Assembly (NCBI GenBank): GCA_040901445.1 | Contig: JBBDYQ010000025.1 | Location: 187,925-251,924 of the forward strand | DNA: 64,000 bases | Direction of reading: 5' to 3' | Source of the DNA: Thermoleophilaceae bacterium | GTDB taxonomy: Bacteria; Actinomycetota; Thermoleophilia; Solirubrobacterales; Thermoleophilaceae | Shown here: positions 16,296-24,536 of the stretch, in pieces | Position numbering within the stretch: the first letter of the stretch is position 1 | How the letters are laid out: each line of letters begins with the position of its first letter | Notes under the pieces: model-generated | What the model was told of the DNA's origin: nothing | Seen by the model: the letters and a program-made list of their open reading frames with translations, nothing else | The model's database searches: none | Translations under genes and position numbers: made by a program

Positions 16296-16355
16296 CACGT
16301 TCGCCGTGTTCCGATATGCTCGCCGGGTCGGCTTCGGGAGAGCTGAGGAGAGACG

Positions 16356-17810
16356 ATGCAGGGATCGTGGAGTGGCCTGGCGGCGGCGGCTGTGTGCTGC
16401 GCCGCGTTTGCGCTCGTGCCGCAGATGGCTGCGGCGCAGGAGGAGTGCGCGAGCTACTCCTGCGCGGACTACCGCGACCACGATCTCGACAACTACACGC
16501 GCGCGCGCGGCCGGCAGGTGGGGGAGTCCATCTCGCCCGAGTACCACCGCGACTTCATCGGCGCCTGCGCGGACACGCAGGGGCGGTCCGCGGCCAAGCA
16601 GCTCAACGATGTGACGAAGGGCCGCGTGTACGGCGGGGTCGGTCAGGCCACGTGCTGGTGGAGCGTGGGCGACGCGCCGGCCTACCACGACGTCGGCCGG
16701 CGACGGGTGCACTTCATGTCGCGCACGGGCGCGAAGCTCCAGGGCCACATCTGGGGCGCCGAGGCGCCGGGGCCGCGGCCGGGCGTGGTGATCACCACCG
16801 GCTCGATCCAGGCCTCCGACCAGATGTACTGGTGGGCCGCCCGCGCACTGGCCGCACGCGGCTACGTGGTGATGACCTTCGACGTCCAGGGTCAGGGCCA
16901 GTCCGAGACCTTCGGCCACGAGCCGGGCGACATCTTCCCGACGGACGAGGGCTTCCCCTCGCAGCAGGCGCCGAACTTCCACGACGGCACGATCGACGCG
17001 CTGCGCTTCTTCCTCTCGACGCCCGACGACCCCTACCGGCCGCAGGGCTGGTCCGAGGACGACGCGGCGGCCTCGGAGGCCGCCTCCGGCGGCGAGCAGG
17101 TGGACTGGGTGAACCCGGGCCACGGGGCGCTCGACCGCGACCGCATCGGCATAGCGGGCCATTCGCTGGGAGCGAGCGCGGTGAGCGCGGTGCAGCAGTG
17201 CAGCGACGAGGGCGAGGCCTGGCAGACGCTCGAGCTGTGCGGCGGCCGCTCGTTCCCGATCCGCGCCGTCGTCGCCTGGGATGCGCTCAGCGCCGACGGC
17301 GTCACGCCGGTCGTGCCGGCGATGAGCCAGCAGGCGGACGGCTACTTCCTCTTCCCCACGCTCTCGCCCTCACCCCCGGATCCGAGCTCGTCACTGGGCG
17401 GCTACGAGCTCTGGGAGGGGTCGGGGCTCGACGCGTTCATGTACGTCGTGCGCGGCGGCACCCACATCGAGTGGTCGCAGGTGCCCTACACCTCGGCCAC
17501 AACGTACGGCGCTCCGATGAACGCCTACTACACGCTCGCGTGGATGGACCGCTGGGTCTCGGACGACCCGGCCGTGCGCGCGGACGCCTACGACCGGCTC
17601 GTAGACGGGCCGCGGGGAGCGCCCGAGGAGCCGTTCAGCGCCAACCACTTCTCGACGCGGCGGTACTCGGCCGCGACGCTGAGCGCCCCGGGCGCCGAGG
17701 GCGACGCTCCGGCGGTCGAGACCACGGACCTGCGCCGGTGGGCAGGAAGAAGCGAGGTCGGCGACTGGGCCGGCTCGAACGCAGACCGACAGGGGAGGTT
17801 CCTGCCATGA
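16356..17810 (+). CDS. Secreted alpha/beta hydrolase, first of three tandem paralogues
   Basis: 484 residues with signal peptide (LAAAAVCCAAFALVPQMAAAQ). The mature region starts with Cys-rich ECASYSCADY. The alpha/beta hydrolase core has GVVITTGSIQASDQMYWWAARALAARGY, VMTFDVQGQGQS and the nucleophile elbow GHSLGA (S270); an acidic residue near DAFMYV and THIEWS provide the Asp/His candidates. The ATGA overlap (17807-17810) with the next gene shows coupling. The nearest recognisable relatives are esterase/lipase- or dienelactone-type hydrolases. No lipid-binding lid is obvious; substrate unknown. Confidence 0.8.
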   Translation: MQGSWSGLAAAAVCCAAFALVPQMAAAQEECASYSCADYRDHDLDNYTRARGRQVGESISPEYHRDFIGACADTQGRSAAKQLNDVTKGRVYGGVGQATCWWSVGDAPAYHDVGRRRVHFMSRTGAKLQGHIWGAEAPGPRPGVVITTGSIQASDQMYWWAARALAARGYVVMTFDVQGQGQSETFGHEPGDIFPTDEGFPSQQAPNFHDGTIDALRFFLSTPDDPYRPQGWSEDDAAASEAASGGEQVDWVNPGHGALDRDRIGIAGHSLGASAVSAVQQCSDEGEAWQTLELCGGRSFPIRAVVAWDALSADGVTPVVPAMSQQADGYFLFPTLSPSPPDPSSSLGGYELWEGSGLDAFMYVVRGGTHIEWSQVPYTSATTYGAPMNAYYTLAWMDRWVSDDPAVRADAYDRLVDGPRGAPEEPFSANHFSTRRYSAATLSAPGAEGDAPAVETTDLRRWAGRSEVGDWAGSNADRQGRFLP

Positions 17811-18991
17811 GCAAGACGACGTTCCTCGCCGCCCTCGCGGCCGGGCTGGTGGCGGCGTCCGCCGCTCACGCTGCCGACGCCACATATGACGAGAACGCCA
17901 ACTGGCTCGCCGGCTTCGGAGCCACGACGCAGCACCTGACCGACGCCGGCGAGATGAGCGAGACGGCCGTCGGCTCGCTCAACAACGCGGTCGAGAACGC
18001 GCAGGACCCCGACGCCCTCAACCAGGGCCCCTACCAGCTGCACCAGTGGCCCTGGAACGGCGACCCCGACCGTGAGCCGTGCGGCCGCGAGGCGCTCGTT
18101 CCCATCGCTGCCGAGGGCTGCTACGCCGGCCGGACGCAGCGCGTGAGCTTCGACAACGGCGCCGGCCTGACGCTGGACGGGACCGTCTTCCATCCGGACT
18201 CCGACACGCTCCGCGACGCGGAGGGACGAGTGCCGGGAGTGGTCATCTCCGATGGTTTCCAGGGCAACCAGAAGATGTACTGGTGGGCGGCCCAGGGCCT
18301 CGCCGAGGCGGGCTATCTCGTCATGACATATGACGTCTCGGGCCAGGGCCACTCGCAGGGCAGCGCCACAGGGGACGCCGCGGCCGAGCTGCACGAGGCG
18401 GTGGACTACTTCATCGGCGCCGAGCGCGACTGGGCGGATGAGCTCCAGGCCGGCAACGTCGGGATGGCCGGCCACTCCATGGGCGCCGGTGCCGTGCAGA
18501 GCGTGGGCAACGCGAACCGCCCGGAGATCAACGCGATCGTGGCGTGGTCCGATCTCGGTCCGGGCTACACGGGCGACGCCCCGATCCAGGGCCAGGGTGC
18601 CGACTACGACAACTGGATCTTCCCGCCGGTGCCCTCGGAGGACGGTCCCGACTCCGAGGCCAAGCTCGACGGCTTCGATGCCGTCCGCGGACGCGGGGTC
18701 GACGTTCAGGAGGTCGTGATCGAGAGCGCGAGCCATCTCGCCTGGTCGCACGTGGACGGCGCCTGGACGTCGACCTGGAGCGAGGAGGTCGCGGCCTTCT
18801 ACACCCTTGCTTGGTTCGACCGCTACCTCGGGGACGACTTCCCCCGCGAGGGCGTGAGCGCGACCGAGCGGCTCGTGTCCAACTACGAGGCGCGAGAGGC
18901 ACCGGGTCACGGGCTGTCGCGCAAGTACCTCTCGGCCTACTCGATCGGGGCCGATCTGTGCCGGGACCAGAGGGACAGGGAGGGGTGCTGA
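17807..18991 (+). CDS. Secreted alpha/beta hydrolase, second tandem paralogue
   Basis: 394 residues. ATG 17807 follows AGGGGAGG (17791-17798) and overlaps the upstream stop by 4 nt. Signal peptide MSKTTFLAALAAGLVAASAAHA. Core motifs mirror the first gene: GVVISDGFQGNQKMYWWAAQGLAEAGYLVMTYDVSGQGHS and nucleophile GHSMGA at S224; ASHLAWSHVDG supplies the histidine. Cys pairs (PCGRE..GCYAG, LCRDQRDREGC) suggest extracellular disulfides. Shorter than the first paralogue by loss of an internal loop region. Confidence 0.8.
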   Translation: MSKTTFLAALAAGLVAASAAHAADATYDENANWLAGFGATTQHLTDAGEMSETAVGSLNNAVENAQDPDALNQGPYQLHQWPWNGDPDREPCGREALVPIAAEGCYAGRTQRVSFDNGAGLTLDGTVFHPDSDTLRDAEGRVPGVVISDGFQGNQKMYWWAAQGLAEAGYLVMTYDVSGQGHSQGSATGDAAAELHEAVDYFIGAERDWADELQAGNVGMAGHSMGAGAVQSVGNANRPEINAIVAWSDLGPGYTGDAPIQGQGADYDNWIFPPVPSEDGPDSEAKLDGFDAVRGRGVDVQEVVIESASHLAWSHVDGAWTSTWSEEVAAFYTLAWFDRYLGDDFPREGVSATERLVSNYEAREAPGHGLSRKYLSAYSIGADLCRDQRDREGC

Positions 18992-20229
18992 AGCGAGCCC
19001 TGGTGGTGGCGGCCGTGGGCGCGCTCGCGGTCGCGCCCCCCGCCCTCGGACAGTCGGTTGGCGTGATCGACTGCGAGGGCCCCGCCGGTGATGCCTCCCC
19101 GGGGACCCTGGCCTGGGAGCAGCGCGAGGCGGAGAACGTCATCTGCGCCACCCAGCGCAATCTCGACATCCTCACCAACCCCGCTTACTACCGGGGCCTC
19201 GCCATGCTCGGGCCCCGGACCGCCACCGCCATGGACCCGCTGCGCGAGCCCACCAGGTGGCACGGCTCGCGCTTCCGCTTCGAGGAGCTCGCGATCCCCG
19301 ACGGCGGGCGCGAGCTTCCGGCCTTCCTGTTGCGCCCGTGCGATGCGTCCTGTGCCGGGGTGCCGGTCGGGCTGGAGCCGCATGAGCCGCCCTACCCCGC
19401 GGTGGTGATCATGCACGGGGGCGCGGCCAACCACGAGATGTACCTGTGGGCGGCCGAGGGCCTGGCCGAGGCCGGCTACATGGTCCTGACGGTGAACATC
19501 GGCCGCACCGACGACAGCCACTACGAGACCACGAAGGCCGCGCTCGACTGGCTCCTGTCGGCGCGCAACCGGCATGCGGGCGAGCTCGACCGCGAGCGCA
19601 TCGGGCTCGCCGGCCACTCGGCGGGCGGAGTGGCGGTCAGCCGGCTGGGGCAGGAGGACGAGCGCGTGTCCGCGATCGTCTCGTGGGACCGCGCCCAGTC
19701 CGGCCGGATGCCCCCCGACCTCCCGCTCCGCACGCCGGCGCTGTTCGTGGTCGCCGACTTCAACTGCCAGCAGGTACCGGTCTGCCTGCCGGAGCGGCGC
19801 GAGGCCGCGCCCGACCCGCTCGGCCCCGGCAACAAGGACGAGGACTTCCGGCGCCTGCGCACGGCGGGAGTGGACACGATGAAGGTCGCGCTGCGCGCGG
19901 CCACGCATCTCGACTTCACCGAATGGCCGCTGCTGAACGCGAGCCGCTACGGCGTGGCGACCACGTTCTACTTCACCCGCGCCTGGTTCGACCGCTACCT
20001 GAAGGGAGATCCGGAGGCGGCAGGACGGCTCACGGCTGAGCGCTTCGACGGATCCGCGGACGTCCACAACATCAGCACGGGCCGCTGGGACCCGGCGACC
20101 CAGTCCAATCGTCCGGCCCTCATCGCGGGCCAGCCGCTCGCGGATCGCCTCAGCTTCCACTTCCGCTCCGGCTACTGGCTCGAGGGCGGGGCGCTCGCGT
20201 GTGAGGACGTGCGGGCCGGCTGCGGGTAG
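18985..20229 (+). CDS. Secreted alpha/beta hydrolase, third tandem paralogue
   Basis: 414 residues from GTG 18985, overlapping the upstream stop by 7 nt; GGGAGG sits immediately before it. Signal peptide LKRALVVAAVGALAVAPPALGQ. The paralogous block reads AVVIMHGGAANHEMYLWAAEGLAEAGYMVLTVNIG, with nucleophile GHSAGG (S212) and ATHLDFTEWP near the end for the His. The dipeptide GQGxS block of the other two copies is replaced (GRTDDS). Two more Cys pairs. The stop is 16 bp from the convergent beta-helix gene. Confidence 0.8.
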   Translation: MLKRALVVAAVGALAVAPPALGQSVGVIDCEGPAGDASPGTLAWEQREAENVICATQRNLDILTNPAYYRGLAMLGPRTATAMDPLREPTRWHGSRFRFEELAIPDGGRELPAFLLRPCDASCAGVPVGLEPHEPPYPAVVIMHGGAANHEMYLWAAEGLAEAGYMVLTVNIGRTDDSHYETTKAALDWLLSARNRHAGELDRERIGLAGHSAGGVAVSRLGQEDERVSAIVSWDRAQSGRMPPDLPLRTPALFVVADFNCQQVPVCLPERREAAPDPLGPGNKDEDFRRLRTAGVDTMKVALRAATHLDFTEWPLLNASRYGVATTFYFTRAWFDRYLKGDPEAAGRLTAERFDGSADVHNISTGRWDPATQSNRPALIAGQPLADRLSFHFRSGYWLEGGALACEDVRAGCG

Positions 20230-20245
20230 CCGTGCTCGGGTGCCG

Positions 20246-22696
20246 CTACCGCGGGGCGAGCAGGGTCAGCCTTCGCCGGTCGGTGCGGGCGCGACCGGCG
20301 GCGTCGCGGTAGGTCACGTGCACCTCGGCGACGACGCGGCGCGACCTGCGCAGCGCGGTGAGCGCGCTCCGTGACAGCCTGACCGTGACGGTCCTCATGC
20401 GTCCCGGGGTTGCGCGCACTCGTGCGGCTCCCAGACGTCCGGAGCCCCGTCGAAGCTCGACGGTCGCCGTCTCCCCCGGCGCGGCGCCGGCCGGGAACAG
20501 CGCCTCCACGCGCACGCGGCCGGTGCGCGAGACCCGCGCGCTGCGGGCCGGCATTCGCAGCACGAGCGAGCGGCGGGTGGTGGCGGTGGAGCCGTCCGGG
20601 CGGACCTGGGCGATGACCAGGCGCAGGCTGACCCTGCCGCGCCGGCGCAACTCGAGGGCGACCGCCCGCGGCAGCGAGACCCTGATCCGCCGCGACTGGC
20701 CTGAGGGCACGGCGAGCGCCCGCGACGGCAGCTGGACGGCACGCCGGCGCGGCCGGCGCTGGGAGCTGCCCGCCCGGCGATCCGAGGCCACGGGGATGCT
20801 GCCCGTGCGCCCCGACAGCTCGAACAGGCAGGCCGGAAGCTGCTGCTCGGCGCAGGAGAGCTCCAGCGTGAGCACCCGCCCCGAGCCGGTGTCTACGTCG
20901 CGCAGGCCGTCGGCGAGCGAGACGGGGGCGAAGGGCGGACGGGGGTCCCCGGCGGCGGGGGCCGTCACGACCTGGACGGGGCCCGGCACCGTCTGGACGG
21001 TGGCAGGCGGAGGTGGAGGCGGAGCGCCCGGGGGAGTCAGCTCGAAGGCGCCGATGTCGCAGCCGCCCTGCTGCGGGCGCGGGACGTCGCGCTGGTCGAC
21101 GGGCGGGCAGCCGCCGCTGCCGGCGTCGACCGCCTGGCTGCCCGACAGCAGCGCGTGCGTCTGCGTCGCCCCGCCGTTGTCGGCGAGCGCCCCAAGTGCC
21201 GCACTCCCGTTCTGGACGTCGCCGGCGACATTGAAGCCGCACTCACTCCCCGAGTCGAGGTTGTTGCCCTGCGATCCGAACCCGAGTCCGCTCGAGTCCG
21301 AGCACTGCTGGCCGGCGGCAGCCGCCACGTTCCCGGACACGATCGTGTCCTGGATGCTGAAGGCGCCGCGGGCAGCCGTACCGAACGATGGGCTCAGATC
21401 ATTCGCCAGGCCGCCGCCGCTCCCGCCCGCGCTGTTCCCGGCGATCGTGCTGCTCTCGATCGCGATGTTCGCCCTGCCCAGCGCGCGAATGCCTCCGCCG
21501 TTCGTGTCCGCGCGGTTGCCGCTGATCGTCGAGTTGGAGATCAGCAGCGGGTGCTCGCTCTCGTAGTTGATCCCGCCGCCGCCCCTCGTGGACGTGTTGC
21601 CGCTGATCGTGCTCGAGTCGATGACCGCCACGACCTGGTTGCGGAGGTCGAGTGCGCCGCCGCCGGAAGTGGCAGACGTCGACTGGGTGCGGTTGCCACT
21701 CACGGAGCTGTCCACGAGCAGAAGCGTGGTGTCGTTCTGCGCGTAGATCCCGCCGGCCTCGTCCTCGGCGACGTTGTCCGCGATCACCGAGCGCAAGACC
21801 GTAAGCACGGCGTCGTTCTGGAGGAAGATCGCCCCGCCCGTCGACTGCGTGCCGGGTGTCAGGACGTGCCCGGTCAGCGTGCTGTCGCTAACGGTCGCGG
21901 AGGCGTCTTCGTGGTTGACGAGCACACCGCCCCTTACGGCGACGTTGCCGCTGAAGGTTGAGCGCTGGATCACGAGCCTTCCGTGACCCTGGTTGTCGAT
22001 CGCGCCGCCCGACCCCAGCCCGGTGGGCCCCGCCCGGTTGCCGCTGAAGCGGCTGCCGACCACGGTGAGGCGGCCCTCGTCCAGGTTCTGGATCGCGCCG
22101 CCGGCGCCGCCCGCCTGGTTGCCGGTGAAGCTGCTGTCCGACACGACCATCTCGGGGGTGCTGAAGGTGCCGGGGCCGGCGTTCACGATTGCGCCGCCGT
22201 CTTCGCCGATGATCGTGCCGATGTTCGCGTCGAACGCCACCCTGCGGATCTGCACGTCGCCGTCGTCGTTGCGGATGGCGCCGCCGCTCCCGTCGCCCCC
22301 GGTGATGCGGAGGTCCTGGAAGTCGCCCTCGCCGGATGGGCCGAGCACATGGAAGGCGCGATCGGCGATCGGCCCCGCGTCCACCGTCGTACCGCCGGCG
22401 CCGGAGCCCGCCCCGCGGAAGGACACGTTCCTTGTGAGGTCCAGGTCGCCGGTGGCGGCGGCGTCCTCGCCGGGGCCGTCGATCGTGAGCGTGTGCGCGC
22501 CCGCCGGCAGCACGATGACGTCGTGGTTGGTCGTGGCGTTGGCGGCGATCACGGCCTCGCGCAGAGAGCAGTCGGCGTCGCAGGCGCCGTCGGCCGTGTC
22601 CGTCTGCTTGGTGACGGTGAACGTAGCGCCATGCGCGGCGGCCGGCGCGAGCAGCGCAGCGGCGACGGCGGCGATGAGGACGAGCCTTCCTCTCAC
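20246..22696 (-). CDS. Secreted CSLREA / parallel beta-helix surface protein
   Basis: 816 residues, GTG start. Signal peptide (VLIAAVAAALLAPAAAHG) followed by the CSLREAVIAAN element, which gives the CSLREA-domain name. About 20 right-handed beta-helix rungs follow, with repeated STISGN / SSTIAGN / GSGGAI patterns (residues roughly 60-530). A choice-of-anchor Q-like element DQRDVPRPQQGGCDIGAFE closes the helix, then a proline stretch and a basic Ig-like C-terminal domain rich in RVSL/RLSR. Likely exposed on or released from the cell surface; pectate-lyase-fold proteins of this type bind or cleave polysaccharide, but no catalytic site is evident. Confidence 0.8.
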   Translation of the reverse strand: MRGRLVLIAAVAAALLAPAAAHGATFTVTKQTDTADGACDADCSLREAVIAANATTNHDVIVLPAGAHTLTIDGPGEDAAATGDLDLTRNVSFRGAGSGAGGTTVDAGPIADRAFHVLGPSGEGDFQDLRITGGDGSGGAIRNDDGDVQIRRVAFDANIGTIIGEDGGAIVNAGPGTFSTPEMVVSDSSFTGNQAGGAGGAIQNLDEGRLTVVGSRFSGNRAGPTGLGSGGAIDNQGHGRLVIQRSTFSGNVAVRGGVLVNHEDASATVSDSTLTGHVLTPGTQSTGGAIFLQNDAVLTVLRSVIADNVAEDEAGGIYAQNDTTLLLVDSSVSGNRTQSTSATSGGGALDLRNQVVAVIDSSTISGNTSTRGGGGINYESEHPLLISNSTISGNRADTNGGGIRALGRANIAIESSTIAGNSAGGSGGGLANDLSPSFGTAARGAFSIQDTIVSGNVAAAAGQQCSDSSGLGFGSQGNNLDSGSECGFNVAGDVQNGSAALGALADNGGATQTHALLSGSQAVDAGSGGCPPVDQRDVPRPQQGGCDIGAFELTPPGAPPPPPPATVQTVPGPVQVVTAPAAGDPRPPFAPVSLADGLRDVDTGSGRVLTLELSCAEQQLPACLFELSGRTGSIPVASDRRAGSSQRRPRRRAVQLPSRALAVPSGQSRRIRVSLPRAVALELRRRGRVSLRLVIAQVRPDGSTATTRRSLVLRMPARSARVSRTGRVRVEALFPAGAAPGETATVELRRGSGRLGAARVRATPGRMRTVTVRLSRSALTALRRSRRVVAEVHVTYRDAAGRARTDRRRLTLLAPR

Positions 22697-22730
22697 ACCG
22701 CCAAGATGACCCCTGGCGCGCGCCCCGTCG

Positions 22731-22748
22731 TCAGGGTGAGCACCCTGA
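22731..22748. terminator. Small stem-loop between two minus-strand genes
   Basis: TCAGGGT-GAGC-ACCCTGA, a 7-bp stem with a 4-nt loop, downstream of the 22769 gene's stop on the minus strand. The T-rich stretch (TCTTT) is on the opposite side from what an intrinsic minus-strand terminator needs, so its role is uncertain. Confidence 0.35.
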
Positions 22749-22768
22749 TCTTTCGTCCTTCGCCCCGC

Positions 22769-23062
22769 TCAGCCCAGCTCGGGCGCCGACATCCGCGCGA
22801 GCGTCTCGTGCAGCTCCGCCACGCGGCGCTTCACAGGGTCGCCGTCGGGCCGGTCGTGCACGATGTCCCACGTGGCCTCCGCGGCCGTCCGGGCGGTCTC
22901 CGGGGTGGCCTCGGCCACCACTGCCTCGACCACCTTGAGCTCGAACTGCTCGATCTGCTCGGCGGGGTTGCCCGGCGGGATCTTGGGCAGCGGCTCCTTC
23001 ACGACCTTGCGCCACAGGCCGGCGGCGATCGCGAGGCGGTTCTCGAGTGCGCGGGCGTCCAT
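22769..23062 (-). CDS. Hypothetical 97-aa protein, duplicated copy (copy 1)
   Basis: A soluble, mostly helical protein of unknown function (MDARALENRLAIAAGLWRKV... WDIVHDRPDGDPVKRRVAE). It is identical to the copy at 25599-25892 except for the last residue (Gly here, Arg there), because the 820-bp duplication ends inside the gene's last codons. In the intact locus it follows typA; here it follows a typA fragment. No promoter of its own is evident. Confidence 0.6.
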   Translation of the reverse strand: MDARALENRLAIAAGLWRKVVKEPLPKIPPGNPAEQIEQFELKVVEAVVAEATPETARTAAEATWDIVHDRPDGDPVKRRVAELHETLARMSAPELG

Positions 23063-23595
23063 GGGCCGATGAGGGTAGCCGTCCGCCGGCGCTATGCGGG
23101 GGCGGCCGCGTGCTTGGCCCGCCGTGCCGCCTTCATCCGCTCCGTGGCGTCCAGCTCGACCTTGCGCAGGCGGATGGCGCCGGGCGTGACCTCCACGCAC
23201 TCGTCCTCGCGCAGGAACTCGAGCGCCTGGTCGAGGGAGAGCACCCGGTGGGGCACCAGCCGCACGAGCACGTCGGCGGTCGACGAGCGGATGTTGGTGA
23301 GGTGCTTCTCCTTCGTGGCGTTCACGTCGAGGTCGGCCGCGCGGGCGTTCTCGCCCACGATCATTCCCTCGTAGACGTCTTCGCCGGGCCCCACGAACAG
23401 CGTGCCGCGCTCCTGCAGGCTCATGAGCGCGAACTGGGCCGCCGCCCCGCTGCGGTCGGCCACCAGTGCGCCGGTCGGCCGCGTGCGCAGCTCGCCCGCC
23501 CACGGCTCCCAGCGGTCGAAGACGTGATGCAGCAGGCCGGTGCCGCGCGTCTCGGTGAGGAACTCGGTGCGGAACCCGATCAGGCCGCGCGCGGG
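22776..23595. repeat. 820-bp direct duplication, copy 1
   Basis: Matches 25606-26425 base for base except C at 23575 against G at 26405 (offset 2830). Carries the 97-aa hypothetical gene and the last about 170 codons of typA. The break at 23595 falls inside the typA coding sequence (after PARGLIGF on the protein), with unrelated sequence beyond. No insertion-sequence ends or target duplications are visible at either breakpoint. Confidence 0.9.
23092..23595 (-). pseudogene. typA/bipA 3' fragment, truncated by duplication
   Basis: C-terminal about 168 residues of TypA (from [12 protein letters not shown] to the end), identical in protein to residues about 445-613 of the intact gene. It lacks the GTPase domain, domain II and part of domain III. 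It retains only the C-terminal domain, so it cannot act as a translation GTPase. An accidental ATG upstream (23607) could allow a 171-residue product. Confidence 0.9.
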
Positions 23596-23631
23596 TGGCC
23601 GAGGCATGGCGCCTCATGGCGACCCGGCGCG

Positions 23632-23866
23632 CACCCGTCCAAGCGGGCCTATGACGCGCTGCAGGAGGGGGGCTACTCTCCGGAGGTGGTGAAGTGCTAC
23701 GGGCCTCGCGCCGCTGCCCGACGTCACGAGGGGTCGCAAGGACGTCAACCGCCTGACCGGCGAGAGCTACGTTCCGGTGCTCGTCCTCGACGACGGCGAG
23801 GTCATCGCGGACTCGAAGAGCATCGTGGCCTGGGCGCGCGACAACCCGGCTCGCGGCGCGGGCTGA
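23632..23866 (+). pseudogene. Broken glutathione S-transferase N-domain / glutaredoxin-like gene
   Basis: Reads HPSKRAYDALQEGGYSPEVVKCYG in one frame, then, after one extra C near 23701-23705, LPDVTRGRKDVNRLTGESYVPVLVLDDGEVIADSKSIVAWARDN in the next. This is the thioredoxin-fold N-terminal domain of GST/glutaredoxin proteins (cis-Pro in VPVLV). The start codon and the first strand with the active-site region are missing, since the sequence begins just after the typA duplication breakpoint. Two independent lesions make this a true remnant. Confidence 0.75.
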
Positions 23867-23898
23867 GCCGCCGCCAGAACTCCGTAGCGCGGCGCGCG

Positions 23899-24359
23899 TC
23901 AGTTCGTTCGCCCGAAGCCGCCGTCGAGAGCGAGCAGATCGTCCTCGGACAGCTCGATCAGCGCGGCGTTGACGTTCTCGCGCAAGGTGCTTGGGCCACC
24001 CCGTGCCGGGGATAGGCAGCACGACGGGCGACTCGTGTAGCAGCCAGGCGAGTGCGATCTGGGCCGGCGTTGGGCCATGCCGGGCGGTGGCGCCGGTCAC
24101 CGCGCCGGAAGAGCGGGCCAGGTCACCCATGCCGATCGGAGCCCAGGGCATGAACCCGATCCCGGCCGCTTCACATTCCCTCAGGACATCGTCGGCTGCC
24201 TGCTCGGCGACGTTGAAGCGGATCGTTCGCTCGTTGCGAAGCTCCCGGATGGCGCCGAACTGTTCCTCGGGGAGCCGCATGGCGCCGAAGCCGAGCCGGT
24301 GGACGCTCAGCTCGCCGCCGATCGCGCAGGTGCCGGACGCGTGCGCGGGCAGAGATGTC
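23899..24359 (-). pseudogene. Decayed aldo/keto reductase gene
   Basis: Three recognisable pieces in order on the minus strand: an N-terminal piece IGGELSVHRLGFGAMRL; then, with most of the TIM barrel deleted, EQFGAIRELRNERTIRFNVAEQ..CEAAGIGFMPWAPIG and AQIALAWLLHESPVVLPIPGT; then a 1-bp shift and the C terminus LRENVNAALIELSEDDLLAL ending at TGA 23899. The catalytic Tyr/Lys region is lost with the internal deletion. A redox-type operator is still present upstream. Confidence 0.75.
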
Positions 24360-24387
24360 TTCTCGCGGGGAGTGGCCGCGAGGCTAC

Positions 24388-24409
24388 GACCTCAAGCGTG
24401 CTTGAAGTC
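24388..24409. promoter_or_regulatory. SoxR/MerR-like operator palindrome
   Basis: Near-perfect 22-bp dyad: left arm GACCTCAAGC, 2-nt centre GT, right arm GCTTGAAGTC (one mismatch). The CCTCAAG...CTTGAGG shape is typical of SoxR/MerR-family sites placed between -35 and -10. It lies just upstream of the decayed aldo/keto reductase gene (minus strand) and no MerR-family gene remains nearby. The rest of 24410-24536 leads into the PD40 gene; I see no other element in it. Confidence 0.6.
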
Positions 24410-24536
24410 AAATGCGGGCGCCCCGCCTAGTACGAACGCGCGGGTTGCGGTGGCCGCACCGCGCGGATAGTGTTGCTCCACGGGAAACAGGGGGCGGGCA
24501 TCGCGGGCTGGCCCCCGCGTGGGCAGGGGAGTGACG

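Noticed and set aside
16287-16320. TTGGTA ... TATGCT as promoter of the hydrolase operon
   Set aside because: The spacing would be 22 bp, too long; TATGCT alone may be a -10 but the pair is not supported.
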